22,643 bases of DNA, taken from positions 1 through 22,643 of the forward strand of contig CAYGWX010000037.1 in the NCBI GenBank assembly GCA_964353855.1, in the 5' to 3' direction. The notes below the pieces were generated by a model that saw nothing but the letters and a program-made list of their open reading frames with translations, was not told where the DNA came from and did no database searches. The position numbers and the translations under genes are program-made. This document shows, in pieces, positions 1-6,955 of the stretch; positions within the stretch are counted from its first letter, which is position 1, and the number at the start of each line of letters is the position of its first letter. This stretch comes from CAYGWX01 sp964353855 [NCBI: uncultured bacterium] (GTDB lineage Bacteria > Edwardsbacteria > CAYGWX01).

Positions 1-159
1 AAATACTCAACTTCCACAACCCTGTTTTAGTCCAGTCTGACGGGGGCCAGTCCGAACATATTTCACAACCGTTTTAAGGATGGGTTGTTAACTCCTCCGG
101 ATTATTTCTACTCGACCATGAAATCGGAAAAGAATCGGTTTATCTTCTCATATAACCAA
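1..159. other. intergenic stretch, no gene seen
   Basis: I see no credible coding sequence here. On the minus strand a GGAGG-like run near 90-95 is not followed by a usable open frame: the nearby ATG or GTG frames close within about 20 codons. This is the downstream flank of the minus-strand gene that ends at 203. The pair of similar CCAGTC-GA words around 31-56 is too short to interpret. Confidence 0.6.
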
Positions 160-188
160 AAGAGGGGCGCCAATTTAGCGCCCCTCTT
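160..188 (-). terminator. hairpin terminator of the ATC-hydrolase-like gene
   Basis: A perfect 11-bp inverted repeat (AAGAGGGGCGC at 160-170, GCGCCCCTCTT at 178-188) encloses a 7-nt loop. Read on the minus strand it lies 14 nt beyond the stop codon at 203-205, and the stem runs out into TTTTGG, a short U-tract. The position and GC-rich stem fit an intrinsic terminator, although the U-tract is short. Confidence 0.75.
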
Positions 189-202
189 AATAAACTCTCT
201 CC

Positions 203-649
203 TTAACGTCCGATTTGATACCGGCAGCCCCCAATCGGACCCCACTCCGCAGACCATTTGAGCCCGGGTATTACTGAGCCCATGATGTTGTTCATTGCCG
301 GGGCCAACACCTTCTGGCAAAGGTTTTGACCCGAGACCCCGAGTCTGTCGCAGGCCTGAGCGATCGGACACTCCTTGACCCGATAGCGGATCCGTTTTGG
401 CGTATCCTCCACCACTTCCAGTTTCATCCCCAAACCCTCCCCGAAACTGCGGGCCAGGACGAATCCCGCTTTGGCATCCTCAGGAGGAAGCTCCTGCCGC
501 TGGCTCATGGTTTTAAACTGCTCAATACCGACCTCACGGACCCAGCGGCGGAGGAGATGAAAAGCCTTCTCCTCCCCGAGCTCCTCAATCATCACTTTTC
601 CCAGCCAGATCAGGACATGGACGGTATTCTGTTCTCTTTCATTGAGCAT
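203..649 (-). CDS. ATC-hydrolase-like small cysteine-containing protein
   Basis: A 148-aa soluble protein without signal peptide or membrane segment. The C-terminal half has the layout I associate with the L-2-amino-thiazoline-4-carboxylate (ATC) hydrolase-like family and relatives: a cluster ECPIAQAC followed by a further Cys (NLCQK), a Pro-Trp stretch, and a closing GGCRYQI. The N-terminal half is helical (residues about 1-60), followed by an EGLGMKLEVVED strand region. The start is well supported: GGAGG sits about 4 nt upstream of the ATG. It is monocistronic, with its own hairpin terminator just downstream. True ATC hydrolases act in cysteine formation from thiazolines, but many family members have no proven reaction and may be sensor-like, so the enzymatic role is only a family-level guess. 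The gene itself is secure; the function is weakly supported. Confidence 0.75.
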   Translation of the reverse strand: MLNEREQNTVHVLIWLGKVMIEELGEEKAFHLLRRWVREVGIEQFKTMSQRQELPPEDAKAGFVLARSFGEGLGMKLEVVEDTPKRIRYRVKECPIAQACDRLGVSGQNLCQKVLAPAMNNIMGSVIPGLKWSAEWGPIGGCRYQIGR

Positions 650-695
650 GGTTCCTCCATCTCAATGGGTGTCTTACCTCTAATTCCCACCTATA

Positions 696-723
696 ACTTT
701 AGCTTTTTAAACGCAAATGCCAA
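696..723 (-). promoter_or_regulatory. possible promoter of the ATC-hydrolase-like gene
   Basis: On the minus strand TTGGCA (723-718) is followed after 16 nt by TAAAGT (701-696), in an AT-rich stretch about 50 nt before the start codon at 649. Both boxes are imperfect (the -10 matches 4 of 6), so this is a weak call based on position and composition. Confidence 0.3.
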
Positions 724-769
724 GTTGATTTATTGATTCCGTTCTGCTTCACTTCGCGGTAAAGAAGGG

Positions 770-2164
770 TCAACGGGTTAAGACCATTCTTCCACTCCTA
801 CTTTGACCTTCCGCCTCCAAGCGATAGAAATATATCCCGGCGCGGACATTTTCAGGGATAACCCACCGAATTTGATGTAAACCAGTTTCTCGATGTCCGT
901 CAGCCAAGGTCGCCATCTTCTCCCCCACAACATTATAGACAGTCAGGTTGGCCTCTCCGGGACTGAATAGAGAAAACTCAAAACTCACCACACTGCGGGC
1001 AGGATTCGGAAAGCTCTGGCCGAGGAAGAAAGGAAATGAGGTCGAAACCGATGCTTCCTGGGCTAGACCGGATGGCTCGACCCAGTAATCCAGGCCCATG
1101 AAATCCAGGTAGGATGAGGTCCAAGCCGCGTCCGTGTTCTGCGGGTCATTCCAGGTGTCCGGTATGCCCCCATCAAGATCTTGGTCCTGGGCCAAGAGGG
1201 TATCAACGAGCCGCTTGTGGTTCGTCTGCCACTGAGGGATGTGCCCGACCTCCCAGGCCGCACGGTAGGCCCAGGCGCGATAGATGTTCCAGGAATTGTT
1301 CCAGGTCCCTGTCGGCTGGAAGAAATTCATGGAATCCACGTAGGTACTAAGCCAAGCTTTGGCCGAGGACGTATCCTCCGGCAACGCCGAGTGGCACACC
1401 CCCCACAGGGCCGTGCCCCCGCTCATCGCCCAGACATTGGACTGAAGCCGTGTACGGGCATTGGCCTGAATCCAATCTTTGACCAAGGTCCCCCGGGCCA
1501 CGGCGGTATCGTGATAAGCTTGTAAGCCGCGGTCTCGCCAGTAGTGGTAAAGCATCCCGGCGTAAAGCCCGGTCACGAAAGGATGCAGAATCGTGTAGCC
1601 GCTCTGATTGAAATTCAAAGGATGGCTGTTCAAGAAACTGATGCAGGAGTCCGTGTAGGCCCGGAGATAAAAGGTGTCCCCGTAGACCTCGCGGTACTTG
1701 CTTTCGGCAAATAGGCCCAGGCCGCAGTTCCAAACCCGGTAATAGTCCGTGCCTGAGCCCTCCTCGCGCCAGGCCGGATGGCGCTGATTGTAATACCAGG
1801 CCCGGCGAATATTCACTCGAAATGAGTCCACGCTGAAAAGCTGGTAGTAGCGCAACCAGACCCAGATGCCCTCCTGGGTGTTGTCAGTCTGAATTGTGTT
1901 CATATCGTCCTCGGCCTCGCGCACCCCCCCGAAATCCGTGGAGGCCGAATCCGACACTTGCATGTTGGCCATGAAACGTGCCGTGCGGGCGATAGCCTCG
2001 CGGTAGACCGGAAGGACGAGCTTTGAAGTGAACACGGGGTGAGGTTGATGTATTGTGGCCTGCTGGGCTTCCAGCTCCTCCAGGGTCATGTAACGGGTGG
2101 CCGTGGCTGTGCTCCATACCAGGGGGATCAGGAGCAAAATCAATATCGCTGTCCGGGCTCTCAT
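770..2164 (-). CDS. secreted protein with FlgD/T9SS-like C-terminal sorting domain
   Basis: A 464-aa exported protein. Residues 1-22 form a signal peptide (MRAR, a hydrophobic ILILLLIPLVW core, then small residues). Residues about 50-375 are all-helical and rich in Trp, Tyr and His; the recurring pattern, including a QDQDLDGGIPDTW stretch near 330, suggests an alpha/alpha-toroid fold of the kind found in some polysaccharide lyases and glycoside hydrolases, but I cannot assign a catalytic family. Residues 381-464 are a FlgD-Ig/type IX secretion-like C-terminal domain: FPNPAR, alternating strands, a VYNVVGEKM turn, a GLHQIRW strand and a final GIYFYRLEA-RMVLTR. Such tails anchor or export surface proteins in FCB-group and candidate-phylum bacteria. 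The start is set by GAGGAGG a few nt before ATG and by a consensus promoter upstream. No partner gene is adjacent. Confidence 0.88.
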   Translation of the reverse strand: MRARTAILILLLIPLVWSTATATRYMTLEELEAQQATIHQPHPVFTSKLVLPVYREAIARTARFMANMQVSDSASTDFGGVREAEDDMNTIQTDNTQEGIWVWLRYYQLFSVDSFRVNIRRAWYYNQRHPAWREEGSGTDYYRVWNCGLGLFAESKYREVYGDTFYLRAYTDSCISFLNSHPLNFNQSGYTILHPFVTGLYAGMLYHYWRDRGLQAYHDTAVARGTLVKDWIQANARTRLQSNVWAMSGGTALWGVCHSALPEDTSSAKAWLSTYVDSMNFFQPTGTWNNSWNIYRAWAYRAAWEVGHIPQWQTNHKRLVDTLLAQDQDLDGGIPDTWNDPQNTDAAWTSSYLDFMGLDYWVEPSGLAQEASVSTSFPFFLGQSFPNPARSVVSFEFSLFSPGEANLTVYNVVGEKMATLADGHRETGLHQIRWVIPENVRAGIYFYRLEAEGQSRSGRMVLTR

Positions 2165-2198
2165 CGGGACCTCCTCATCGCTTAGTTCTTACCGTAAT

Positions 2199-2227
2199 AC
2201 TATAACAGATTAGTTCGATTTTGTCAA
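2199..2227 (-). promoter_or_regulatory. sigma70-type promoter of the secreted-protein gene
   Basis: Read on the minus strand, a perfect -35 TTGACA (2227-2222) is separated by 17 nt from TATAGT (2204-2199). The bases just before it are TGT, giving an extended -10. The predicted start of transcription near 2192 leaves a leader of about 27 nt containing the GGAGG site. One of the strongest promoters in the window by sequence. Confidence 0.85.
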
Positions 2228-2313
2228 TCATTATCATGGAGACGGCCGGCGGGGAGGCCCTGGGAGGACCCGGAGACTATCCTCTGCGACAAGAAGACAA
2301 GCAACTCTCCTCC

Positions 2314-2343
2314 TTGACACTGCCCGTTCGTCTGTGGTATCGT
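2314..2343 (+). promoter_or_regulatory. candidate promoter of the Rieske/cytochrome b operon
   Basis: A perfect -35 TTGACA (2314-2319) is followed after 18 nt by TATCGT (2338-2343), which matches the -10 consensus at 4 of 6 positions. The chosen ATG begins at 2350, only 6 nt beyond the -10, so transcripts from here would be leaderless or nearly so. This agrees with the lack of a Shine-Dalgarno sequence. Confidence 0.5.
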
Positions 2344-2349
2344 TCTTCT

Positions 2350-2829
2350 ATGTCTTCCTCCACCCCAGGTAAATCCCTTCGTGAAAAGGAACCAGGGGCG
2401 ATTCCTCGACGGCGCTTCCTCGATCTGGTCCTCGGCGGAGGACTGGCGGCGATCGCCGCGGGGTTCTTCTACCCGCTCTGTCGGTTCATCCTTCCCCCCC
2501 AAGGCCAGGGGGCTTCCCAGGATACGCAAGTCGCGGCCAAGAAGGGAGAGCTGGCCCCTAACTCTTCGAAGATCTTTCCTATGGGGTCTTCGGCAGGAAT
2601 CCTGATCCGGACCCCCCAGGGTGACTACCGGGCCTTCACCGCCACCTGCACCCATCTGGCCTGCACCGTGCAGTATCGTCCGGATGTGGGCCAAATCTGG
2701 TGCGCCTGTCACGACGGACTCTACGACCTGACGGGAAAGAATATCGCTGGCCCTCCCCCCCGTCCGCTGGAGCGGTACCGGGTGGACCTGCAGGGGAACG
2801 ACATCATCGTCTCCAAAAGAACCGCCTGA
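2350..2829 (+). CDS. Rieske iron-sulfur protein of a cytochrome bc-type complex
   Basis: A 159-aa Rieske protein that passes electrons from quinol to a c-type cytochrome on the outer face of the cytoplasmic membrane. Residues 20-25 (RRRFLD) and the hydrophobic segment 26-48 look like a Tat signal-anchor, as expected for a cofactor-loaded Rieske subunit. Box 1 is C100-T-H102-L-A-C105 and box 2 is C118-A-C120-H121-D-G: both cluster ligand pairs and both disulfide cysteines are present. The usual CTHLGC and CPCHGS are altered (A for G, A for P, D for G, G for S). The ATG at 2350 has no Shine-Dalgarno; an in-frame ATG at 2236 also lacks one and would add an unlikely 38-residue extension through the promoter, so I prefer 2350. 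The stop overlaps the next start (TGATG), so it is coupled to cytochrome b. Confidence 0.9.
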   Translation: MSSSTPGKSLREKEPGAIPRRRFLDLVLGGGLAAIAAGFFYPLCRFILPPQGQGASQDTQVAAKKGELAPNSSKIFPMGSSAGILIRTPQGDYRAFTATCTHLACTVQYRPDVGQIWCACHDGLYDLTGKNIAGPPPRPLERYRVDLQGNDIIVSKRTA

Positions 2830-3860
2830 TGGGCAAGGTCTGGCAGGACGTTCATCGCTGGCTCCAAAAACCCATCCTGTTCCCGGGAACGGATCCCACT
2901 TCCACTAAACACCTTGCCCCCCCGCACCGCCCCTCCCTCTGGTACTACCTTGGAGGGGTCACCCTGTTTCTTTTTTCCCTCCAGGTAACGACAGGCTTCC
3001 TTCTCCTTCTCTATTACCGACCCACCCCGGAGGGGGCCTATGAGAGCGTGCAGTTCATCATGACCCAGGTGCGGTTCGGCTGGCTGATCCGCTCGATCCA
3101 CGCCTGGTCCGCCAACCTCCTCATCCTTTCGGCCTTCGTGCATATGTTCGTGATCTACTTCCGAAGGTCCTACCGCAAGCCCCGGGAGACCACCTGGCTC
3201 ACGGGGTTCTTCCTCTTGGTCCTGACCATGGGGTCCGGCTTCTCCGGATATCTCCTGCCCTGGAACGAGCTGGCCTTCTTCGCCACCAAGGTGGGCACCC
3301 GCCTCGCCGGGGCGATCCCCGGGATCGGCCACTTCCTCCTGACCTATCTGAGGGGCGGCGAGGAGGTCACCGGGGACACCCTGACCCGGTTCTTCGGCTT
3401 CCACGTGGCGGTGTTACCTCTTGGCATCCTCCTCTTGCTGGCTGTTCACCTGAAGCGCTGGCTGAAGAAGAGTTTTTTTTTCAACCTCACCCTGCGGGAT
3501 GGGATCGCCTGGCTCCTCGCCCTGTCCCTTCTCACGGCCCTAATCGCGATCTTCCCCTGGGAGCTGGGCAGGAAGGCCGATCCCTTCGCCCCGGCGCCCG
3601 CGGGCATCAAGCCGGAATGGTATTTCCTGTTCCTGTTCCAGACCTTGAAATACATTCCCAGCAGGGTTCTGTTCCTGGAGGGCGAGGTGGCCGGCATCCT
3701 TGCTTTTATCCTGGGAGGGCTTTTCTGGATGCTGGTGCCATACCTGGAAAAGCCTCTGACCAGCGACCGTAAGGGCTATTTGTTCACGGCCATCGGAATC
3801 GGAGTGGTCGCCTATATCGCCCTCCTGACCCTTCTATCGCTCCTCGGCAGGTCTCCTTGA
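2829..3860 (+). CDS. cytochrome b (b6 plus subunit IV type)
   Basis: A 343-aa integral membrane protein, the quinol-binding core of the complex. The two transmembrane haem-b ligand pairs are visible: SIHAW...FVH (14 residues apart) and GFHVAV...AVH (15 residues apart, the spacing of b6 rather than mitochondrial cytochrome b). The Qo-site signature appears as KPEWYFLF, followed by the hydrophobic subunit IV-like C-terminal segments (EVAGILAFILGGLF... and IGIGVVAYIALLTLL). The length fits a fused b6/subunit IV, as found in several anaerobic and metal-respiring bacteria. The start ATG at 2829 shares a base with the Rieske stop; a longer in-frame extension beginning at 2700 would lie inside the Rieske gene and is rejected. 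Confidence 0.95.
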   Translation: MGKVWQDVHRWLQKPILFPGTDPTSTKHLAPPHRPSLWYYLGGVTLFLFSLQVTTGFLLLLYYRPTPEGAYESVQFIMTQVRFGWLIRSIHAWSANLLILSAFVHMFVIYFRRSYRKPRETTWLTGFFLLVLTMGSGFSGYLLPWNELAFFATKVGTRLAGAIPGIGHFLLTYLRGGEEVTGDTLTRFFGFHVAVLPLGILLLLAVHLKRWLKKSFFFNLTLRDGIAWLLALSLLTALIAIFPWELGRKADPFAPAPAGIKPEWYFLFLFQTLKYIPSRVLFLEGEVAGILAFILGGLFWMLVPYLEKPLTSDRKGYLFTAIGIGVVAYIALLTLLSLLGRSP

Positions 3861-3867
3861 GAACCTC

Positions 3868-5139
3868 GTGAAACGCTCCTCTCTTCTCCTGCTATTCTCG
3901 GTCTGTTTGCTGATTTCTGCTGCCCGAAGTCTGGGCCTGGACGCCTGCGTGCATTGTCACAGCGGACTTAGCGAGAACAGGCTTGTTTTACCGATCGCGG
4001 ACATGAAGGAGGATGTGCACAGCCGGGCAGGGTTCTCCTGCGCGGACTGCCACGGTGGGGATTCCACAGCGAGCCCCCATCCGGAATCCCTCTGCACCCG
4101 GGTGGTAAACCCGCCCCAGGGGTTCTTTGGAAAACCGAGGCCCATCCAGATTTCCAAGCTCTGCGCCCGTTGCCATTCTTCCCTGGAATTCATGCGCCAA
4201 TACAGCCCCTCCATGCCTACGGACCAGGTCGACCAGTTCCTGACCTCCGGCCACGGCAAGGGAAACCAGAAAGGGGACACCCTGGATGCGTCCTGCGTGT
4301 CCTGCCACGGGGGCCACGGGATCAAGCCGGCCAGCGATTCCCGTTCTCCGGTCCATCGCTCCAACATCTCCCGGACCTGCGGAAAGTGCCACTCCGATCC
4401 CGATTATATGAAGGGCTATAATCTGCCCACGGACCAGGTGGAAAAATATGAGAAGAGCGTACACGGCCTTCTGCTTCTCTCCAAGGACGACCCTTCCACC
4501 CCGACGTGTAACGATTGCCACGGGAAACACGGTTCTTTTCCACCCGCGGCCAATGCCCTGAGCCAATCCTGCGACCGATGCCACCTCAAGAGCCGCAACA
4601 ACTCCGACCTCAGCCCCCATCGGGAGGCCTTCATCAAGCTGGGATTGTCCCAGTGCGATCCCTGCCACAGATACCATGACACCCCGTCTTCCTCGGACGA
4701 GGACGTGGGTTTGGATTCCGGGGTCATGTGTGCGGATTGCCATGACGAAGGGACCGCCGCCGGCCAGGGAACCATCGTGATGCGCGGCCTGATCGAGGAC
4801 CTCAAGCAGAGAATCGTCCTGGCAGAGGCCACTGCCGCCAAGGCGGAGAAGGGCGGCTACGATATCTCGAAGACCCGGTTTGCCCTCACCGAGGCCACCA
4901 ACCAGCTCATCACGGCCCGGACCGCGGTCCACCTCTGTGACACGACGATGCTGAAGGAGGTCACGAGCAAAGGAATCTCGGCAACGGAGAAGGCAATCGC
5001 TTCGGCCCGCGTGGCGATAGGTAACTTGGCTTACCGCCGTCGGATGATCGCCCTGTTCTCGCTGGTTGTCCTCCTGACCGCAGGCGCCCTGTATCTGAAG
5101 ATGCGCGAGATCGGAACCGGGAAGAAAAACGAAAAGTAG
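3868..5139 (+). CDS. nine-haem membrane-anchored cytochrome c
   Basis: A 423-aa exported multihaem cytochrome. Residues 1-24 are a signal peptide. Nine CxxCH motifs start at C27, C58, C99, C143, C171, C214, C235, C263 and C288. After residue 300 the haems stop and a helical stalk leads to a single transmembrane helix at about 393-411 with a Lys-rich cytoplasmic tail. Residues about 99-154 and 171-227 are an internal tandem duplication: each unit has CxxCHS, a PTDQV motif, a (S/V)xHG element and a second CxxCHG(G/K)HG. The start is GTG, 7 nt after the cytochrome b stop, with only a weak upstream ribosome site, so translation is probably coupled. By position it replaces cytochrome c1 or f as electron acceptor from the Rieske protein and could hand electrons to a periplasmic reductase or extracellular acceptor; the acceptor is unknown. 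Confidence 0.95.
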   Translation: MKRSSLLLLFSVCLLISAARSLGLDACVHCHSGLSENRLVLPIADMKEDVHSRAGFSCADCHGGDSTASPHPESLCTRVVNPPQGFFGKPRPIQISKLCARCHSSLEFMRQYSPSMPTDQVDQFLTSGHGKGNQKGDTLDASCVSCHGGHGIKPASDSRSPVHRSNISRTCGKCHSDPDYMKGYNLPTDQVEKYEKSVHGLLLLSKDDPSTPTCNDCHGKHGSFPPAANALSQSCDRCHLKSRNNSDLSPHREAFIKLGLSQCDPCHRYHDTPSSSDEDVGLDSGVMCADCHDEGTAAGQGTIVMRGLIEDLKQRIVLAEATAAKAEKGGYDISKTRFALTEATNQLITARTAVHLCDTTMLKEVTSKGISATEKAIASARVAIGNLAYRRRMIALFSLVVLLTAGALYLKMREIGTGKKNEK

Positions 5140-5152
5140 ACTTGAAAGGCAG

Positions 5153-5190
5153 AAAAGACGACTCCCGAGGGAGCCGCCTTTTCTATTTTC
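5153..5190. terminator. terminator between convergent cytochrome operon and asnA
   Basis: An interrupted inverted repeat: AAAAG (5153-5157), CG (5159-5160) and CTCCC (5162-5166) pair with GGGAG (5169-5173), CG (5175-5176) and CTTTT (5178-5182), with two A-C mismatches. The plus strand continues CTATTTTC, and the minus strand reads CTTTTCTGCC after the stem. It lies between the stop of the cytochrome gene (5139) and the stop of asnA (5203), so it can serve both directions. Confidence 0.7.
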
Positions 5191-5202
5191 GAAACCGTTG
5201 GT

Positions 5203-6333
5203 TTATTCCAAGACGCGGATGTTCCGCTTGGCGCAGATTTCCTTTAGTTGTTTGGGCCATACCGTTACGCTCACCTCGCCCAGGTGGGCGGTCCGTAAGA
5301 AGTACATATAGGTCCTTGACTGCCCGATCCCGCCTCCTACCGAAAGGGGGATCTTATCGTTCAGGATCGCCTGGTGATAGGGCAGTTTCAGGTTCTCGGT
5401 CTGTTTGGCCATCTCCACCTGCTTCACCAGCGTCTCCTTGGTCACCCGGATGCCCATCGAGGTCAGTTCGTGACGCCGCTTGGTCACAGGGTTCCAAACC
5501 AGGATGTCTCCGTTCAGGCCATGAGTCTCCTTGCCGGTCTCCTTGGAGGTGTCCGTGATCCAGTCGTCGTAGTCCGCGGCCCGCATTTCGTGGGGGTAAC
5601 CGTCCTTGAGGACCCAGCCGATCCCGATGATGAAGACCGCGGGGTATTTCTGGAGGATCGCGGTCTCCCGCTGCTTCCGGGGAAGGTCCGGGTACATGTC
5701 CAGAATCTCCTCAGCGTGCAGGAAGGTGAGTTCTTCCGGAAAGTCCGGATATTTCGTGGACTTGAGCTTGGGATACAGGTCCTGGGCGCGCTTGCCCGCC
5801 CCACGGAGGACCTTCCAGATTTTTCTCACCGTGTCCTTGAGGTAGGCGATGTTCCGCTGGTCCGGGGTGATGACCTTCTCCCAGTCCCACTGGTCCACGT
5901 AGGAGCTGTGGTCGTGGTCCAGGAAGTAGTCCTTGCGCACCGCCTTCATGTCCGTGCATATCCCCTCCCCGACCTTGCACCCGAACTGCGCCAGGGCCGG
6001 GCGCTTCCACTTGGTAGCCGCCTGGACGATTTGGGCGTTGAGCGGTTTGAGGAGCCCCAGACCGCAGGGGAACTCCACCGGAGTCCGCGAGCCATCGCGG
6101 TCCAGCATGTCGTTCACCCCGCTCTCCCGCTCCACGATCAGGGGAACCTGGACCATGGAAAGGTTCAGTTCCTTGCAGAGGTTGTCCTCGATGTAGCGCT
6201 TGATCTCGTAAAGCGCCTTCATCCGCTCCAGAGATGTGAGGACCGGCTGGTAGTCGTTGGGGAGGATCTTCTCGACCTCCTCGTAGGTGCTTACGCCGGG
6301 CCCGGCCAGATCGGCTCGTTTGTCTCCTGCCAT
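5203..6333 (-). CDS. asnA: aspartate--ammonia ligase AsnA
   Basis: A 376-aa cytoplasmic enzyme that makes asparagine from aspartate, ammonia and ATP via an adenylate. It has the class II aminoacyl-tRNA-synthetase-like fold of the AsnA family. Recognisable blocks include GVNDMLDRDGSRTPVEF, FGCKVGEGICTDM, YVDQWDWEKVI, AVFIIGIGWVL, MRAADYDDW, GLNGDILVWNPV, ELTSMGIRV and the ATP-site GGGIGQSR near the end. It is about 45 residues longer than E. coli AsnA (about 330 aa), partly from an N-terminal extension of roughly 25 residues. The start is supported by AAGGAG about 9 nt before ATG, and a consensus promoter lies just upstream. The convergent neighbour is the cytochrome operon. Assignment is firm. 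Confidence 0.96.
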   Translation of the reverse strand: MAGDKRADLAGPGVSTYEEVEKILPNDYQPVLTSLERMKALYEIKRYIEDNLCKELNLSMVQVPLIVERESGVNDMLDRDGSRTPVEFPCGLGLLKPLNAQIVQAATKWKRPALAQFGCKVGEGICTDMKAVRKDYFLDHDHSSYVDQWDWEKVITPDQRNIAYLKDTVRKIWKVLRGAGKRAQDLYPKLKSTKYPDFPEELTFLHAEEILDMYPDLPRKQRETAILQKYPAVFIIGIGWVLKDGYPHEMRAADYDDWITDTSKETGKETHGLNGDILVWNPVTKRRHELTSMGIRVTKETLVKQVEMAKQTENLKLPYHQAILNDKIPLSVGGGIGQSRTYMYFLRTAHLGEVSVTVWPKQLKEICAKRNIRVLE

Positions 6334-6396
6334 TACGCCTTCGCTCCTTATCTTAAAGTGAACGTTTCAGGGATGATGATATACAAAAGGGTTATT

Positions 6397-6426
6397 ATTA
6401 TATAACCTTCCGGATGCTCCTGTCAA
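6397..6426 (-). promoter_or_regulatory. consensus promoter of asnA
   Basis: On the minus strand TTGACA (6426-6421) and TATAAT (6402-6397) are both perfect, separated by 18 nt. The -35 box overlaps the stop codon of the upstream DUF421 gene (6423-6425). Predicted transcription from about 6390 gives a leader of about 57 nt before ATG at 6333. I see no T-box or attenuator in it. Confidence 0.85.
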
Positions 6427-6935
6427 CCCCCGTCCTTCATGCTTTGGAACTCCGCCTTCTTAACGATGCTTATGGCCCCGTTGGGCTCGAGCACGGCCAG
6501 CTTGACGTCTTCGCTGCTGATGATTCCGTCTTTGCGCAGCGCGGAGTGTAGGTCAGCTATGGAGATGAGCTCCTTGCGGAGGTTCTTCTCGATGATCTTC
6601 CCGTTCACGATGAGTACCGTGGGCTCTGGCTCGAGGATCCGCTCCGCCCGCCTGCTGCGAACCGCGATCTCTGCGATGATGAAGTTTACGATGAGGATCA
6701 CCGCCGCTCCCAAGATTCCCCCGGCCACAGAGTTATCGGCCCCGATCATCGCGTTCTGGAGCACGTTGCTGATGACTAAAACGACTACGAGGTCGAAGGT
6801 CGTCATCTGTCCCACCTGTCTCTTGCCGGTCAAGCGGAAGGCGATCAGGAGGAATAGGTAAACGACCGCGGCCCGCAGGACCTTTTCCCAGACCGTGATC
6901 CCTGGATCCAGCCCCACAAGATGGAAATAGTTCAT
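6423..6935 (-). CDS. DUF421/YetF-family membrane protein
   Basis: A 170-aa protein of the DUF421 (YetF/YcaP) family. Two to three transmembrane helices fill residues about 18-90 (AAVVYLFLLIAFRLTG, FDLVVVLVISNVLQNAMIG, ILGAAVILIVNFIIAEI). The family signature is GKRQVGQMTTFDLVVVLVISN. A cytoplasmic domain follows (PTVLIVNGKII...LRKELISIADLHSALRK, ending EPNGAISIVKK). The family's function is poorly understood; members are linked to envelope stress or sporulation in some species. A strong AAGGAGG lies 5-6 nt before the ATG, and the gene begins 20 nt after the mutM stop, so it is probably co-transcribed with mutM. Confidence 0.92.
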   Translation of the reverse strand: MNYFHLVGLDPGITVWEKVLRAAVVYLFLLIAFRLTGKRQVGQMTTFDLVVVLVISNVLQNAMIGADNSVAGGILGAAVILIVNFIIAEIAVRSRRAERILEPEPTVLIVNGKIIEKNLRKELISIADLHSALRKDGIISSEDVKLAVLEPNGAISIVKKAEFQSMKDGG

Positions 6936-6955
6936 AGGATCCTCCTTAGGTTATT

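Noticed and set aside
6334-6396. T-box or attenuator ahead of asnA
   Set aside because: The leader is only about 57 nt, lacks a T-box sequence and shows no terminator hairpin.
5374-6405. Long open frame on the plus strand opposite asnA
   Set aside because: It is the antisense of a well-recognised AsnA, has no ribosome site and no recognisable protein features.
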